Position numbers and translations under genes: made by a program. From contig NZ_LSRN01000045.1 of assembly GCF_001885615.1 (NCBI RefSeq), positions 1-64,000 of the forward strand: a stretch of 64,000 nt of DNA. The letters are read 5' to 3'. The notes beneath the pieces were generated by a model. The model did no database searches and was not told where the DNA came from. It saw nothing but the letters and a program-made list of their open reading frames with translations. Of this stretch, positions 45,290 to 54,627 are shown in pieces; within the stretch, counting starts at the first letter, position 1; each line of letters starts with the position of its first letter. This stretch comes from Alkalibacterium sp. 20 (GTDB lineage Bacteria > Bacillota > Bacilli > Lactobacillales > Carnobacteriaceae_A).

Positions 45290-45661
45290 TTAAGCTTCGG
45301 CTTCCTTGTCGAATGCCAATTCCGTATCCAGTGATTCCCAGACACTGGCAGCCACTTCGGTCACTGTGATGATCCAGTTCTTAGCTTTATCTTCTTTATT
45401 TAATAACGCAGGTTCGTCTTCCAGTTCTTTATGCGTTTCTTTAACACTTGCAGAGAACGGCAGCGTGATTTCGGTGACCGCTTTGGCACCTTCAACGTTT
45501 AAAAAGGCGTCCCCCTGCTCGAGCTTGCCGTCGTTTTCAGTGATCTCCGCAAACATGACTTCGCCCACATCGTCCTGGCCTTTTTCTGATAAACCGATAC
45601 GGTAATCCGTTTCGTTCATTTTTTCTATCCAGATACCATTGTTGTGATATTTAACTGTCAT
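45290..45661 (-). CDS. GcvH-like lipoyl-domain protein
   Basis: This 123-residue protein is a stand-alone GcvH-like carrier. The lipoylation site reads VEGAKAVTEITLPF, keeping the lysine of the canonical VESVKA motif. No glycine cleavage genes (gcvT, gcvP) are in the window. In related bacteria lone GcvH-like proteins serve as lipoate relay or stress proteins; that role is inferred. I chose the ATG at 45661, 8 nt after GGAG. It is downstream of the ArsC/Spx-like gene by 30 bp. Confidence 0.8.
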   Translation of the reverse strand: MTVKYHNNGIWIEKMNETDYRIGLSEKGQDDVGEVMFAEITENDGKLEQGDAFLNVEGAKAVTEITLPFSASVKETHKELEDEPALLNKEDKAKNWIITVTEVAASVWESLDTELAFDKEAEA

Positions 45662-45691
45662 TATCATTTCTCCTTTGCTGTATGCACTTGA

Positions 45692-46042
45692 CTATAGCCA
45701 AGTTTGGTTATAAATGTCTTCTTTATAGCCGACCGTCAGTTTATCTCCGTCCATCGCCAACGGACGTTTGACCACCATACCGTTTGAAGAGAGCCACTCA
45801 GCCGCTTCTTCGATACTCATATTGGGTACTTTCTCTTTCAAGTTGTTTTCTCTGTAGACATTTCCGCTTGTGTTGAAAAAGGATTTTATCGTACGGTCCG
45901 ATTTTGACAAGATCTGTATCCATGTTTCTTTGGATGGCGATGTCTCCAGTAAATTTTTGAAAGTATATGAAATGTTGTGTCCATCTAACCACTTCTGTGC
46001 CTTTTTGCATGTGCTGCACCGTGGATGACAATAAAATTCCAA
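45692..46042 (-). CDS. ArsC/Spx-family (YffB-like) protein
   Basis: This 116-residue thioredoxin-fold protein has the redox motif CSTC near the N-terminus (FYCHPRCSTCKKAQ) and the Spx/ArsC ending VVKRPLAMDGDKLTVGYKED. It lacks the features needed to separate arsenate reductase from an MgsR/Spx-like regulator. The likely start is a TTG at 46042, 7 nt after GGAGG. It is probably co-transcribed with the GcvH-like gene. Confidence 0.85.
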   Translation of the reverse strand: MEFYCHPRCSTCKKAQKWLDGHNISYTFKNLLETSPSKETWIQILSKSDRTIKSFFNTSGNVYRENNLKEKVPNMSIEEAAEWLSSNGMVVKRPLAMDGDKLTVGYKEDIYNQTWL

Positions 46043-46108
46043 ATGTATTCCTCCCTGTGATACATCGTGTGCCTTTATCATTATAGACTACTTTCGAACA
46101 AAAATAAA

Positions 46109-46135
46109 AGAGTGAGGCAGCCAGGCACTCACTCT
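46109..46135. terminator. terminator between BrkB-like and ArsC-like genes
   Basis: The stem agagtgag/ctcactct with an 11-nt loop and T-rich minus-strand tail follows the BrkB-like gene. Confidence 0.65.
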
Positions 46136-46147
46136 ACATTAGGCTCA

Positions 46148-47191
46148 TCATTTGTCCGTATCAATATCCGGGTTTTTCTTTTCCCATTCTTTCAATTCGT
46201 CCTCTTTCAATTTACCTACTTTATAGAGCTTGCGTTTCAGTAAGATTGTTTCAGCTTCACTTGGATAACCTTTCCAATCTGAATCTAGCAGGCGTTTTTC
46301 ATTGCGTTTTTTCGCTTCGTATTCAGGAACAGATATATAATTTTTCCATTCAAAGATCATCGCATTGATAAGCGCGCCAAAGAGCAAGATCAAACTCGAC
46401 AGATACAAGAATACCATCAACGCAATGAATGCGCCGAATGTGGCGTTCGCTACGGCATCTCCACCAGCAAAGTTCAATATGATAGAAAATCCTTCCGTCA
46501 ACGCTACCCATCCGACTGTGGCAAAAATGGCGCCTTGGTAAGAATACTTGAACGTTAAATGATGATTGGGTACAAACCAGAAAACGATTAAAAAGACCAG
46601 GAATAAAATGACGATCAGTACGACCCATCGCAATAATAAGAATTGTTGAATGAATGGAATTGTTATGCCTATCGTCTCTTGTGCAAACACTAATATCTGT
46701 TCACCAAAGACAAAAGCAAATATTGCCATGCCAATGACAAGGATTATCGCAACCATCGTTATAAGTGAGATTATCCGGCCGATGACAAAATTACTCGTTT
46801 GCGTGGAACCGTAGACATCATCCAATACACGTCTTAAAATGGTGATCACACGACTCGCTGACCAGAGTGCGGCTAACAAACCAAAGGAAATCGCACCTCC
46901 ACTTCCACTTTCCAGGTAATTCAAAATGACCGGTTCCAGTACATTATATATATCCTGTGGCACAAAATCTTGTGCGATATTCAATATTTCATCCGAATTG
47001 ATCGGTAATAACGGAATAATATTCGCTAAAACCAGTAAAATAGGAAACAAAGATAAAAGTAAAAAATAGGCCATTTCGGCAGCACTTTGATTTATTGTTC
47101 CTCTCTCCCAGTTTGATTGAGCGATTTTGATGAAACGCACGAGTTTATCTTTTCGTGGAATCTTCTCTTCAAATTGTTCAACTTTTTCCAC
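46148..47191 (-). CDS. YihY/BrkB-family membrane protein
   Basis: This 347-residue polytopic membrane protein has six helices. The N-terminal SAAEMAYFLLLSLFPILLVL is the family hallmark and the helical core extends to about residue 290, followed by a charged cytosolic tail. It was once annotated as RNase BN, which is wrong for this family; the function is uncertain. The start is a GTG with AAGG about 9 nt upstream. Single gene. Confidence 0.92.
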   Translation of the reverse strand: MEKVEQFEEKIPRKDKLVRFIKIAQSNWERGTINQSAAEMAYFLLLSLFPILLVLANIIPLLPINSDEILNIAQDFVPQDIYNVLEPVILNYLESGSGGAISFGLLAALWSASRVITILRRVLDDVYGSTQTSNFVIGRIISLITMVAIILVIGMAIFAFVFGEQILVFAQETIGITIPFIQQFLLLRWVVLIVILFLVFLIVFWFVPNHHLTFKYSYQGAIFATVGWVALTEGFSIILNFAGGDAVANATFGAFIALMVFLYLSSLILLFGALINAMIFEWKNYISVPEYEAKKRNEKRLLDSDWKGYPSEAETILLKRKLYKVGKLKEDELKEWEKKNPDIDTDK

Positions 47192-47382
47192 TATTACACA
47201 CCTTCTTTCAAATTTCTTCTTTTATCAATCATAGCATAATTAGGTGTTTCATCCCTATCAAGAAGCACTGTCGAGTACTGGATGTAGATAGAAGTAACAG
47301 GTGATAACATGAAACTAATTAGACGGCTAGCCATTATGTGTACGCAACCGAATCGAATCCATCAGTGACTAAACAAAAAAAA

Positions 47383-47416
47383 TACGCTTGTTTTGATTTC
47401 AGCCAAAACAAGCGTA
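47383..47416 (-). terminator. terminator of the DUF2969 gene
   Basis: The stem tacgcttgtttt/aaaacaagcgta is followed by T-rich sequence, 28 bp past the stop. Confidence 0.85.
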
Positions 47417-47443
47417 CTTTTTGTATTGTATTTAAAAAACTAT

Positions 47444-47674
47444 TTATTCATCATGTAAGTTATATTCTTCAATAATCATTTGGACGCCTTCATCGATAGA
47501 TTGGGCTGTTCGTTTTTTGCCTGACTTGAATTCTACGCCGACGAGACTGTCACCTTCTTGTTGCAAGGTACCGATCACTTTTTTCTTAACGACGAGTTCC
47601 AATTCAGTAAACGCATCCGTATTATTTTTAGTTTCGTTGATTTCTACTTCGATTTGCTTGTTTCTTTTTGCCAT
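47444..47674 (-). CDS. DUF2969 family protein
   Basis: This 76-residue cytosolic protein matches DUF2969, small proteins found mainly in Lactobacillales (IGTLQQEGDSLVGV, then FKSGKKRTAQSIDEGVQ). The function is unknown. The ATG has GGAGG upstream. Its presence supports the taxonomic placement. Confidence 0.8.
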   Translation of the reverse strand: MAKRNKQIEVEINETKNNTDAFTELELVVKKKVIGTLQQEGDSLVGVEFKSGKKRTAQSIDEGVQMIIEEYNLHDE

Positions 47675-47775
47675 ATGAATTCCTCCACTTTCTTCTGTCC
47701 CATAAGTGTACTAAAAACAAACCCTTTGAGCAAGAAGCAATATTACTATCCTAAATAATCACAAGCGCTATTTTT

Positions 47776-47813
47776 TGTTATTGATATCGTTTTACTTATA
47801 CTTCTAAGTATAG
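47776..47813 (+). promoter_or_regulatory. FAH-family gene promoter with inverted repeat
   Basis: TTGTTA (47776-47781), 16 nt, then TATACT (47798-47803). The -10 lies in the inverted repeat tatacttctaagtata, a possible operator. Confidence 0.45.
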
Positions 47814-47838
47814 CAACAAACAAAAAAGGGGTTATATT

Positions 47839-48735
47839 ATGCGACTGGTTCGTTATCGGGCACAAGAAAAGTTGACTGAAAAAATAGGACTAGAAATGGA
47901 AACCGATGTGCTAGATATCTTACGCCTAGCTCGACATTTAAACACCTCTCTCCCTCAAACGATGGCAGATTTGCTCGAGCATAGTGGCGACGGATTAAAG
48001 CAGATTCAAGATACTTTAAACAAAGCAGGCGACTTACATCTAGATTTGAAAGACTATTTGATACCGGAAACAGAGATCATATACTTACCGCTTGTAAAAA
48101 ATCCCGAAAAGATCCTTTGTGTAGGGATGAATTACGTTGAACATATAAAAGCAACGGGTGGAGAGGTCCCAACAGATCCCATTTTTTTCAGTAAATTTTC
48201 CAATGCTCTAGCTGCACACAAACAGAAAATACCTCTTTCAGCTAATGCCGAACGCGTTGATTATGAAGCGGAACTCGTTGTCGTTATAGGTAAGAGCGTG
48301 AATAGCGTGCGCGAAAAAGAAGCAGGTGAAGCCATACTCGGCTACACCATTGGCAATGACCTCTCTGAGCGGAACTTTCAGTTTGAATCTTCTCAGTGGT
48401 TGATCGGAAAAACAATGGATTATTTTGCACCTGTGGGTCCCGCCTTAGTTACAAAAGACGAGATAACCGATTGTCAAGACTTAACGATTCAAACCAAACG
48501 TAATGGCAAAATCGTTCAAAACAGTTCAACCAAAGACATGTTGTTTGATGTGAATAAACTGGTGAGTCAAGCCTCTCAATTTATGACTTTAAAACCTGGA
48601 GACTTGATCTTTACCGGTACACCAACGGGCGTTATCCTGGAGAAACCAAAAGAGCAACAGGACTGGTTAAAGACAAAAGATGAAATTGAAATTACGATTG
48701 AATCGCTCGGCACCTTGACGAATACATTCGTATAG
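47839..48735 (+). CDS. fumarylacetoacetate hydrolase-family protein
   Basis: This 298-residue protein has a short N-terminal part and an FAH domain from about residue 95. Metal-site and active-site motifs are CVGMNYVEHIKATGGE, DYEAELVVVIGK, GYTIGNDLSERNFQ and LIFTGTPTGV. Such enzymes act as acylpyruvate hydrolases, oxaloacetate decarboxylases or hydratases; which applies is not readable. The ATG has GGGG upstream. Monocistronic. Confidence 0.9.
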   Translation: MRLVRYRAQEKLTEKIGLEMETDVLDILRLARHLNTSLPQTMADLLEHSGDGLKQIQDTLNKAGDLHLDLKDYLIPETEIIYLPLVKNPEKILCVGMNYVEHIKATGGEVPTDPIFFSKFSNALAAHKQKIPLSANAERVDYEAELVVVIGKSVNSVREKEAGEAILGYTIGNDLSERNFQFESSQWLIGKTMDYFAPVGPALVTKDEITDCQDLTIQTKRNGKIVQNSSTKDMLFDVNKLVSQASQFMTLKPGDLIFTGTPTGVILEKPKEQQDWLKTKDEIEITIESLGTLTNTFV

Positions 48736-48743
48736 AGAGCATA

Positions 48744-48787
48744 GAAAAAAGAGGAAACGACTTGAATGAGTCATTCCCTCTTTTTTC
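48744..48787. terminator. bidirectional terminator
   Basis: An outer stem aaaaaagagg/cctctttttt and an inner stem gact/agtc lie between the converging FAH-family and Na/Pi transporter genes. Confidence 0.82.
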
Positions 48788-48791
48788 GTTT

Positions 48792-50510
48792 TTAATTAGT
48801 TTTAGTTGCTTCTTCTACTTTGCGTGTGTGACGCGGTCTTTTTATATCCTGTTGGAAAGGATATCTTATACCTAATGAATGCTTGGCAATTTTAGCTGCA
48901 TGATCAGACATTCTTTCCAGGTTTGAAACGATATCAACGAACAGTATCCCATCGGATGGTAAACCGGTTCCTCTGTTCAAGCGATCGATATATTTCTTAC
49001 GGATATCTTCTTCTAAACGGTTGACTTCTTTCTCACGTTTGATCACTTTACCCGCAAGTGAATAACTATCTTGTGTGTAGGACGCGACGGCATCGGAAAT
49101 GTTTTGTTCCACGAGACCAAACAACGCAATCAAATCTTCATCGTAAAAGATTTTTTCTGGTTCCTTATTGCTTTTCTTCGCTATTTTTTTCTGAGCCCGT
49201 GCGGCTTCTTTGATGTTGTTTAATACATTCTCACTGTGGTCACCGATACGTTCCAGATACTTGGTGATATCCACTAGCTCTGCATGTTCCGTCGAACTTT
49301 TCAGTGGAAGGTCTTCTACCGAGATCAGCATCAAATATTCAGTCAGACGCATATCGATATCATTCACGACCTCTTCAAGCTGCAAGGAGTTAGACAGGCT
49401 CGTTTCATCCTGATTCTTGTAGTACTTAAACATTTCTTTATATTCTTCCAAAACAAACTCGCCCATTTGCTGAACTTCCAGTTTCGCCTGGTTCAAAGCA
49501 ATGGCAGGTACGGTTGTGATGATAGAAAAATCTAAATGTGACGCATCGTATTCGATAAGAGCATCATCACCAGGAACGATTTTGGTTACTAAATCGGCCA
49601 GTTGATTGATAAACCACATTTGAATCAACACGTTCGTGATGTTGAACAATCCATGCGCAAAGGCTATCTGCATTGCCGGATTCAAATTTAATATAGGTGT
49701 GATCGTGACGATCAATGAAGTGAACGGTTTAAGCACTAGAAGAACAGCAAAGGTCCCTACTAAATTGAAAATGATATGTGAAGCGGCTGTACGTTTTGCA
49801 GCAACGCTGGCACCAATAGCAGCCAGAAAGGCGGTCACTGTGGTACCAATGTTATTACCGAATAATACAGGTAGCGCACCAGCAAGTGCGATTTGGTCTT
49901 GTGCATATAATTCTTGTAAGATACCGATACTACCACTGGAACTTTGAACGAGCCAGGTAAAGACGGTCCCAACCCCTACACCCAGAATTGGATTCCCTGA
50001 TAAGCTGACCATTCCGTCCTGGAAAGCCTGAAAGTCTCTTAACGGATACATGGCATCTCCCATGAGTTCCAGACCGAAGAACAAACCACCGAAACCAAAC
50101 ATGATCTGTCCAATATTATTGATCGAGATTCGTTTAAAGAAAAACAGTAAAAAGGCGCCGATTCCCATGATCGGTAATGCAAAAGCACCGATATCGATCC
50201 CGATTATAAACGCTGTCACTGTTGTTCCGATATTAGCACCCATAATGACACCAATGGCTTGCTTGAGTTTCATAAATCCAGCACTAACAAGTCCTACGGC
50301 TAATACCGTCGTTCCTGTGCTCGTCTGCATCAGCACTGTAACCACTATTCCTGCAATGATCGCACGAACGGGTGTGGCTGTCATCGTATTTAGAATCGTA
50401 CGCAAACTATCTCCAGCAGATTTTTGTAGGCCATCTCCCAAATATTTCAATCCAAACAGGAAAATACCTAATCCACCTATAAACATAAATAGCATTTCTT
50501 GTATATCCAA
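48792..50510 (-). CDS. Na/Pi cotransporter family protein with PhoU domain
   Basis: This 572-residue protein has an N-terminal NptA-type transporter (duplicated motifs with QTSTGTTVLAVGLV and QSSSGSIGIL) of about ten helices and a C-terminal PhoU-like helical domain (about 350-560). It imports phosphate or senses it at the membrane. I favour the TTG at 50510, 7 nt after GGAGGG; the ATG at 50525 lacks a ribosome site. Single gene. Confidence 0.9.
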   Translation of the reverse strand: MDIQEMLFMFIGGLGIFLFGLKYLGDGLQKSAGDSLRTILNTMTATPVRAIIAGIVVTVLMQTSTGTTVLAVGLVSAGFMKLKQAIGVIMGANIGTTVTAFIIGIDIGAFALPIMGIGAFLLFFFKRISINNIGQIMFGFGGLFFGLELMGDAMYPLRDFQAFQDGMVSLSGNPILGVGVGTVFTWLVQSSSGSIGILQELYAQDQIALAGALPVLFGNNIGTTVTAFLAAIGASVAAKRTAASHIIFNLVGTFAVLLVLKPFTSLIVTITPILNLNPAMQIAFAHGLFNITNVLIQMWFINQLADLVTKIVPGDDALIEYDASHLDFSIITTVPAIALNQAKLEVQQMGEFVLEEYKEMFKYYKNQDETSLSNSLQLEEVVNDIDMRLTEYLMLISVEDLPLKSSTEHAELVDITKYLERIGDHSENVLNNIKEAARAQKKIAKKSNKEPEKIFYDEDLIALFGLVEQNISDAVASYTQDSYSLAGKVIKREKEVNRLEEDIRKKYIDRLNRGTGLPSDGILFVDIVSNLERMSDHAAKIAKHSLGIRYPFQQDIKRPRHTRKVEEATKTN

Positions 50511-50960
50511 CGCGAAACCCTCCATTTTATAATCTCAGTAACATAAATGCTGAAACAACTACCTGAATAAAGCAGTTTCTGCTTAGCCCATTTCAGACAC
50601 TATACATCTATCATAAATGTTATCTTAGACAAAAAAAATATGTTTTTCCTGTCTGAGAATATTTTAATGTAACGGGCTGATCGATCGCAAGGAATCGCAA
50701 TACAAAGAAAGCGCTATTAAAAAATGGTTTCTTCACTAATTGTTCAAAAGCGAACTAGTATGTAATTGTCTCGCTTGAGCATTCGTAATTGACTGAAAGA
50801 CTTCGAATGTAACACGTTTTCATTTCTTGTCAAATTGTTCATTATCCGTCATTCATTTCTCTGTTTCATTTACCTCTTGTTCACATTTTCGTAACAAAAT
50901 TCACTTTTTTTAAACCATTCGTTTACAAAGCTGCCCGTCAGATTTTTTCAGACGCAAAAA
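50511..50960. other. gene-free interval
   Basis: This stretch is AT-rich upstream sequence of the Na/Pi transporter gene. I see no ORF with a ribosome site and no strong repeat. Confidence 0.4.
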
Positions 50961-50982
50961 AACAGAGCATCTGCTCTGTTTT
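50961..50982 (-). terminator. terminator of the M20 dipeptidase gene
   Basis: The stem aacagagca/tgctctgtt is followed by T-rich sequence on the minus strand. Confidence 0.88.
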
Positions 50983-50988
50983 AGCTGT

Positions 50989-52350
50989 TTAAAAATCTTT
51001 GAGAAATTGAACCATGTGTAATGCACCATCTTCGAAATCTTTCAATCTAATCGATTCATTGGGCCCATGCGCTTTTGATTCCGCGTACCCGCAACCACTG
51101 CTCGCTACCGGAACGTTTAGGTATTCTCCAAAATAAGCCATTGGACCTGATCCAGCATTCGTTGGTGACAAGACAACTCCTGACTCTTTTCCGTATACTT
51201 TCTCAGCCGCCTTTTTGACTGTCTGTAAGAATGGACTTTCCAAGTCTGAACGGAATGCCTTCAGTCCTTTGAGTAAGAACAGTTCGACATCCTGGAACCC
51301 TTCTTTATCCAGATGTTTCCTGATGACCTGTTCGATGTGTTTTGGATCCTGTCCGGGGACCAAGCGGCAATCCAGTTTTGCAGATGCCTTTCTTGGTAAA
51401 ACTGTTTTTGTCCCCTCATCTGTATACCCCGACAACAGTCCGCTGATCGTCATCGTCGGATAAAACGTCAAGGCTTCTTCCGTTGACCAGTCCAGATCTT
51501 TTGTGATGAACGGATGCTTCAATCCATATATTTTCGTCATCTTCTCACTGTTTACTTTTTGCTGGTTGACGACTTCGCGCGCGTAATCAGAAGGCTCTTC
51601 GATGTTATCGTAAAAACCATCCACCAATACCTGATTCTCTTTGTTTTTCAAGCTGGCTAAGGCATGTGTTAATCGCCAGGCCGCATTATCGATGACCGCT
51701 CCAAGTGACGAGTGAATATCGACGTTTGCACTTTCAACCAGCAGATCAAAATAAGCCATGCCCTTGACTCCTGTTTGAATGACAAAATTTTCTTCCTCGT
51801 CTTTGCCGCCGAATTCCCAGATGCAGCCGTCACTGCTGAACAGATCGGCATACTTTTTAATGTACGGACCAAGATTCGGACTACCATTTTCCTCTTCACC
51901 TTCAACTAAAAATTTCACATTACACGGCAGACCGTCTTCTGTCGCCATCAAAGCTTGAATCGCATATAAACGGACAACGAAATTAGCTTTGTTGTCGGCC
52001 ACACCTCTACAGAAAAGTTTGCCGTCTCTCACAGTCGGTTCAAACGGTTCGCTTTTCCATTCGTCTAGCGGATCTTCCGGCTGCACGTCGTAATGATTAT
52101 AAAACAGCACTGTTTTATCCGGATTGTCCTTTTCACCTGCAGGAAAGTAGCCGTAAACGACCGGGTTGCCACCACAATCGTCTAACACTTGTGTCTCTCC
52201 ACCCGTTTTTTGAATCATCTGTTCCACGTATTTCACCGTAGGCAAGATGTTTCTATTTTGAGTGGACACTGAGGCTAAACGTAAATAATCAAAGAATTCT
52301 TCTTTCCGTTCCCGGATGATTTCTTTTACAGCATGGTCTGTTGTCAACAT
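50989..52350 (-). CDS. M20-family dipeptidase
   Basis: This 453-residue zinc peptidase is of the CNDP/DapE-like branch. Metal ligands appear as NHYDVQPEDP, GVADNKAN, the catalytic GEEENGSPN and, near the end, HGPNESIRL. It should hydrolyse dipeptides in the cytosol. The ATG has GGGGGAG upstream. It follows oppF after a 100-bp gap with an internal hairpin, as the last member of the peptide operon. Confidence 0.92.
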   Translation of the reverse strand: MLTTDHAVKEIIRERKEEFFDYLRLASVSTQNRNILPTVKYVEQMIQKTGGETQVLDDCGGNPVVYGYFPAGEKDNPDKTVLFYNHYDVQPEDPLDEWKSEPFEPTVRDGKLFCRGVADNKANFVVRLYAIQALMATEDGLPCNVKFLVEGEEENGSPNLGPYIKKYADLFSSDGCIWEFGGKDEEENFVIQTGVKGMAYFDLLVESANVDIHSSLGAVIDNAAWRLTHALASLKNKENQVLVDGFYDNIEEPSDYAREVVNQQKVNSEKMTKIYGLKHPFITKDLDWSTEEALTFYPTMTISGLLSGYTDEGTKTVLPRKASAKLDCRLVPGQDPKHIEQVIRKHLDKEGFQDVELFLLKGLKAFRSDLESPFLQTVKKAAEKVYGKESGVVLSPTNAGSGPMAYFGEYLNVPVASSGCGYAESKAHGPNESIRLKDFEDGALHMVQFLKDF

Positions 52351-52368
52351 TTTATCTCCCCCTATGTA

Positions 52369-52440
52369 TTAAAAAAGACACGAACGAGAAGTTTACCTTT
52401 ATCGGTGGCTTCTCGTTTATGCCGCTTTGTAGTCTTTTTT
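52369..52440 (-). terminator. hairpin between oppF and the dipeptidase gene
   Basis: An outer pair aaaaaagac/gtctttttt and an inner pair acgagaag/cttctcgt make a long stem followed by a T-run on the minus strand. It may partly end or attenuate the opp transcript before the dipeptidase gene. Confidence 0.65.
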
Positions 52441-52450
52441 GCTCAAGGTA

Positions 52451-53431
52451 TCAAGCATACTGCTTGGCCTTTTTCAGTAACCTTTGTCGCTTTTTACGAT
52501 ACAAAGGGACTTCATCTTCATGACAATAAATAAAGTGTTCCGGCGCAATTTCATGCAAACCGACTCCGTTATGATTATCGTAGTGATGATAGCCCGGATC
52601 ATATTCGGTCCGGACACGATGCCGCTCAGCTTCAGGATCGGGTGTTGGAATAGCTGATAACAGCGATTCGGTATACGGATGAAGTGGCGCTATATAGAGT
52701 TCATCTGCATTGGAGACTTCTAAAATGCGTCCTCTATTCATCACACCGATGCGGTCACTGATGTATTTAACCATGGATAAGTCATGGGCTATAAACAGAT
52801 ACGTTAAATTGTTTTTCTCTTTCAACTCTTTTAGCAGGTTTATCACCTGTGCTTGAATAGAAACATCCAATGCACTGATTGCTTCATCAGCGATGATAAA
52901 ATCCGGTTCGACAGCTAAAGCTCTCGCAATCCCTACCCGTTGACACTGTCCACCAGAAAATTCTTTAGGATAGCGATTCGCAAACTGTTTGTTCAAACCT
53001 ACTGATTCGAGCAATTCATGCACTTTCTTAGTCCGTTCAGCACTGTTTGTTTCCATACCATGAACCTTCAGCGCTCCCCCGATTATTTCTTTTACCGTCA
53101 ACCGTGGATTTAGGGAAGCATAGGGATCTTGAAAAATCATCTGCATCGATTTTCTGAATTTCAATAAATCTTTTCTCCGTTTGATGCTATTGATATCTTG
53201 TCCCTTATAGAGAATTTGACCTCCGGTAATGTCTCCCAGCTTGATGATTGCTCGACCAGTAGTAGACTTGCCACTACCCGACTCGCCAACGAGACCAAAT
53301 GTTTCGCCTTCATATATTGAAAAGCTTACATCTTTCACTGCGCGTACTTCTGATTTTTTTCCTTCATTGAAATACTGTTTGTATTCTTTTATTTCAACGA
53401 TTCGTTTTCTTTCTTCAATATCTTCTGCCAT
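52451..53431 (-). CDS. oligopeptide ABC transporter ATPase (OppF type)
   Basis: This 326-residue ATPase has Walker [13 protein letters not shown], signature [15 protein letters not shown] and Walker [14 protein letters not shown]. The signature has SGGQC instead of SGGQR, one unusual residue. A C-terminal oligopeptide-type extension follows. Its start overlaps the OppD-type end by 17 bp. Confidence 0.93.
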   Translation of the reverse strand: MAEDIEERKRIVEIKEYKQYFNEGKKSEVRAVKDVSFSIYEGETFGLVGESGSGKSTTGRAIIKLGDITGGQILYKGQDINSIKRRKDLLKFRKSMQMIFQDPYASLNPRLTVKEIIGGALKVHGMETNSAERTKKVHELLESVGLNKQFANRYPKEFSGGQCQRVGIARALAVEPDFIIADEAISALDVSIQAQVINLLKELKEKNNLTYLFIAHDLSMVKYISDRIGVMNRGRILEVSNADELYIAPLHPYTESLLSAIPTPDPEAERHRVRTEYDPGYHHYDNHNGVGLHEIAPEHFIYCHEDEVPLYRKKRQRLLKKAKQYA

Positions 53432-54509
53432 AAGCTTCCCCTCCCACTGTTTTAGACATTCTCTTTTCTGAATTTAAATAACGGAATTTTTCCTTCCGTC
53501 TTATTACTTCTGCGGGTGGTATAACCTCTGGTGCATCCGGATGCAAAAGCCACGTTTTAGCGAAATGGGTCTCGCTGACTTTAAACAGCTCTGGATCTTC
53601 ATAAAAGTCGATACCTAAAGCATATTCATTCCTGGCAGCAAACGCATCTCCTTCTGGGGGATGCAATAAGTTCGGTGGTGAGCCTGGGATAGTATACAAA
53701 CTTGTCTGTTCCACATCTAATGTCGGCATGGACGCAAGCAATCCCCAGGTATATGGATGCATCGGATTATAAAATATTTCATCTGCCGTACCGATTTCCA
53801 CTATTTTGCCTGCATACATAACAGCTACGCGGTCAGCCATTTGAGCGACGACGCCTAAATCGTGTGTGATAAAGATAATGGACGTATCCAGATCTTTCTT
53901 TAAATTATTCATCAAATCCAGTATTTGAGCCTGAATGGTCACATCCAACGCCGTTGTCGGTTCATCGGCAATGAGGATTTTGGGCTCACATGCCAGTGCG
54001 ATAGCTATCATGACGCGTTGTCTCATTCCACCGGAAAATTGATGTGGGTAACTTTTATACGTTCTTTCCGGGTGTTGAATCCCGACTAAATCCATCAATT
54101 CAAGAGCTTTCTGTTTTGCTTCTCCCTTACTCACGCCTTTATGGGCTATGATCGGTTCAGCTATCTGTTTTCCTACCTGCATTGTCGGATTCAATGACGT
54201 CATTGGATCTTGAAAGATCATCGCAATGTCATTGCCTCTGATTTTCTGAATTTCTTTTTCGGAAAGTTTAAGCAGGTCTTTTCCTTCAAACAGGATTTCC
54301 CCTCTTTCAATTAGGGTATTCTTTTTTGGGAGCAACTGATTGATTGCTTTAGTGGAAACAGATTTACCACTTCCTGATTCACCAACAATGGCTAATGTTT
54401 CTCCTTTTTTTAATGAAAAATCTACACCTCTGACTGCTTGTACAACGCCTTCAAATGTCTGGAAAGAAACCGCTAAGTCTTTCACTTCTAAAATTGTTGT
54501 TTCTTCCAT
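53415..54509 (-). CDS. oligopeptide ABC transporter ATPase (OppD type)
   Basis: This 364-residue ATPase has Walker [15 protein letters not shown], signature [15 protein letters not shown] and Walker [15 protein letters not shown] chose the ATG at 54509, 8 nt after AAGG; the open frame to 54572 is probably untranslated. It follows the binding protein gene. Confidence 0.92.
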   Translation of the reverse strand: MEETTILEVKDLAVSFQTFEGVVQAVRGVDFSLKKGETLAIVGESGSGKSVSTKAINQLLPKKNTLIERGEILFEGKDLLKLSEKEIQKIRGNDIAMIFQDPMTSLNPTMQVGKQIAEPIIAHKGVSKGEAKQKALELMDLVGIQHPERTYKSYPHQFSGGMRQRVMIAIALACEPKILIADEPTTALDVTIQAQILDLMNNLKKDLDTSIIFITHDLGVVAQMADRVAVMYAGKIVEIGTADEIFYNPMHPYTWGLLASMPTLDVEQTSLYTIPGSPPNLLHPPEGDAFAARNEYALGIDFYEDPELFKVSETHFAKTWLLHPDAPEVIPPAEVIRRKEKFRYLNSEKRMSKTVGGEAYGRRY

Positions 54510-54627
54510 CTTTTTCACCTTATCCTTTCTAACTACAACTCTTCTACCAACGTATATTGAAAAAAGAGACACACACTAAACCTTTCTTAATGGGTGTCTC
54601 TCTCCAATAATTCCAACTAAAAAGGGT

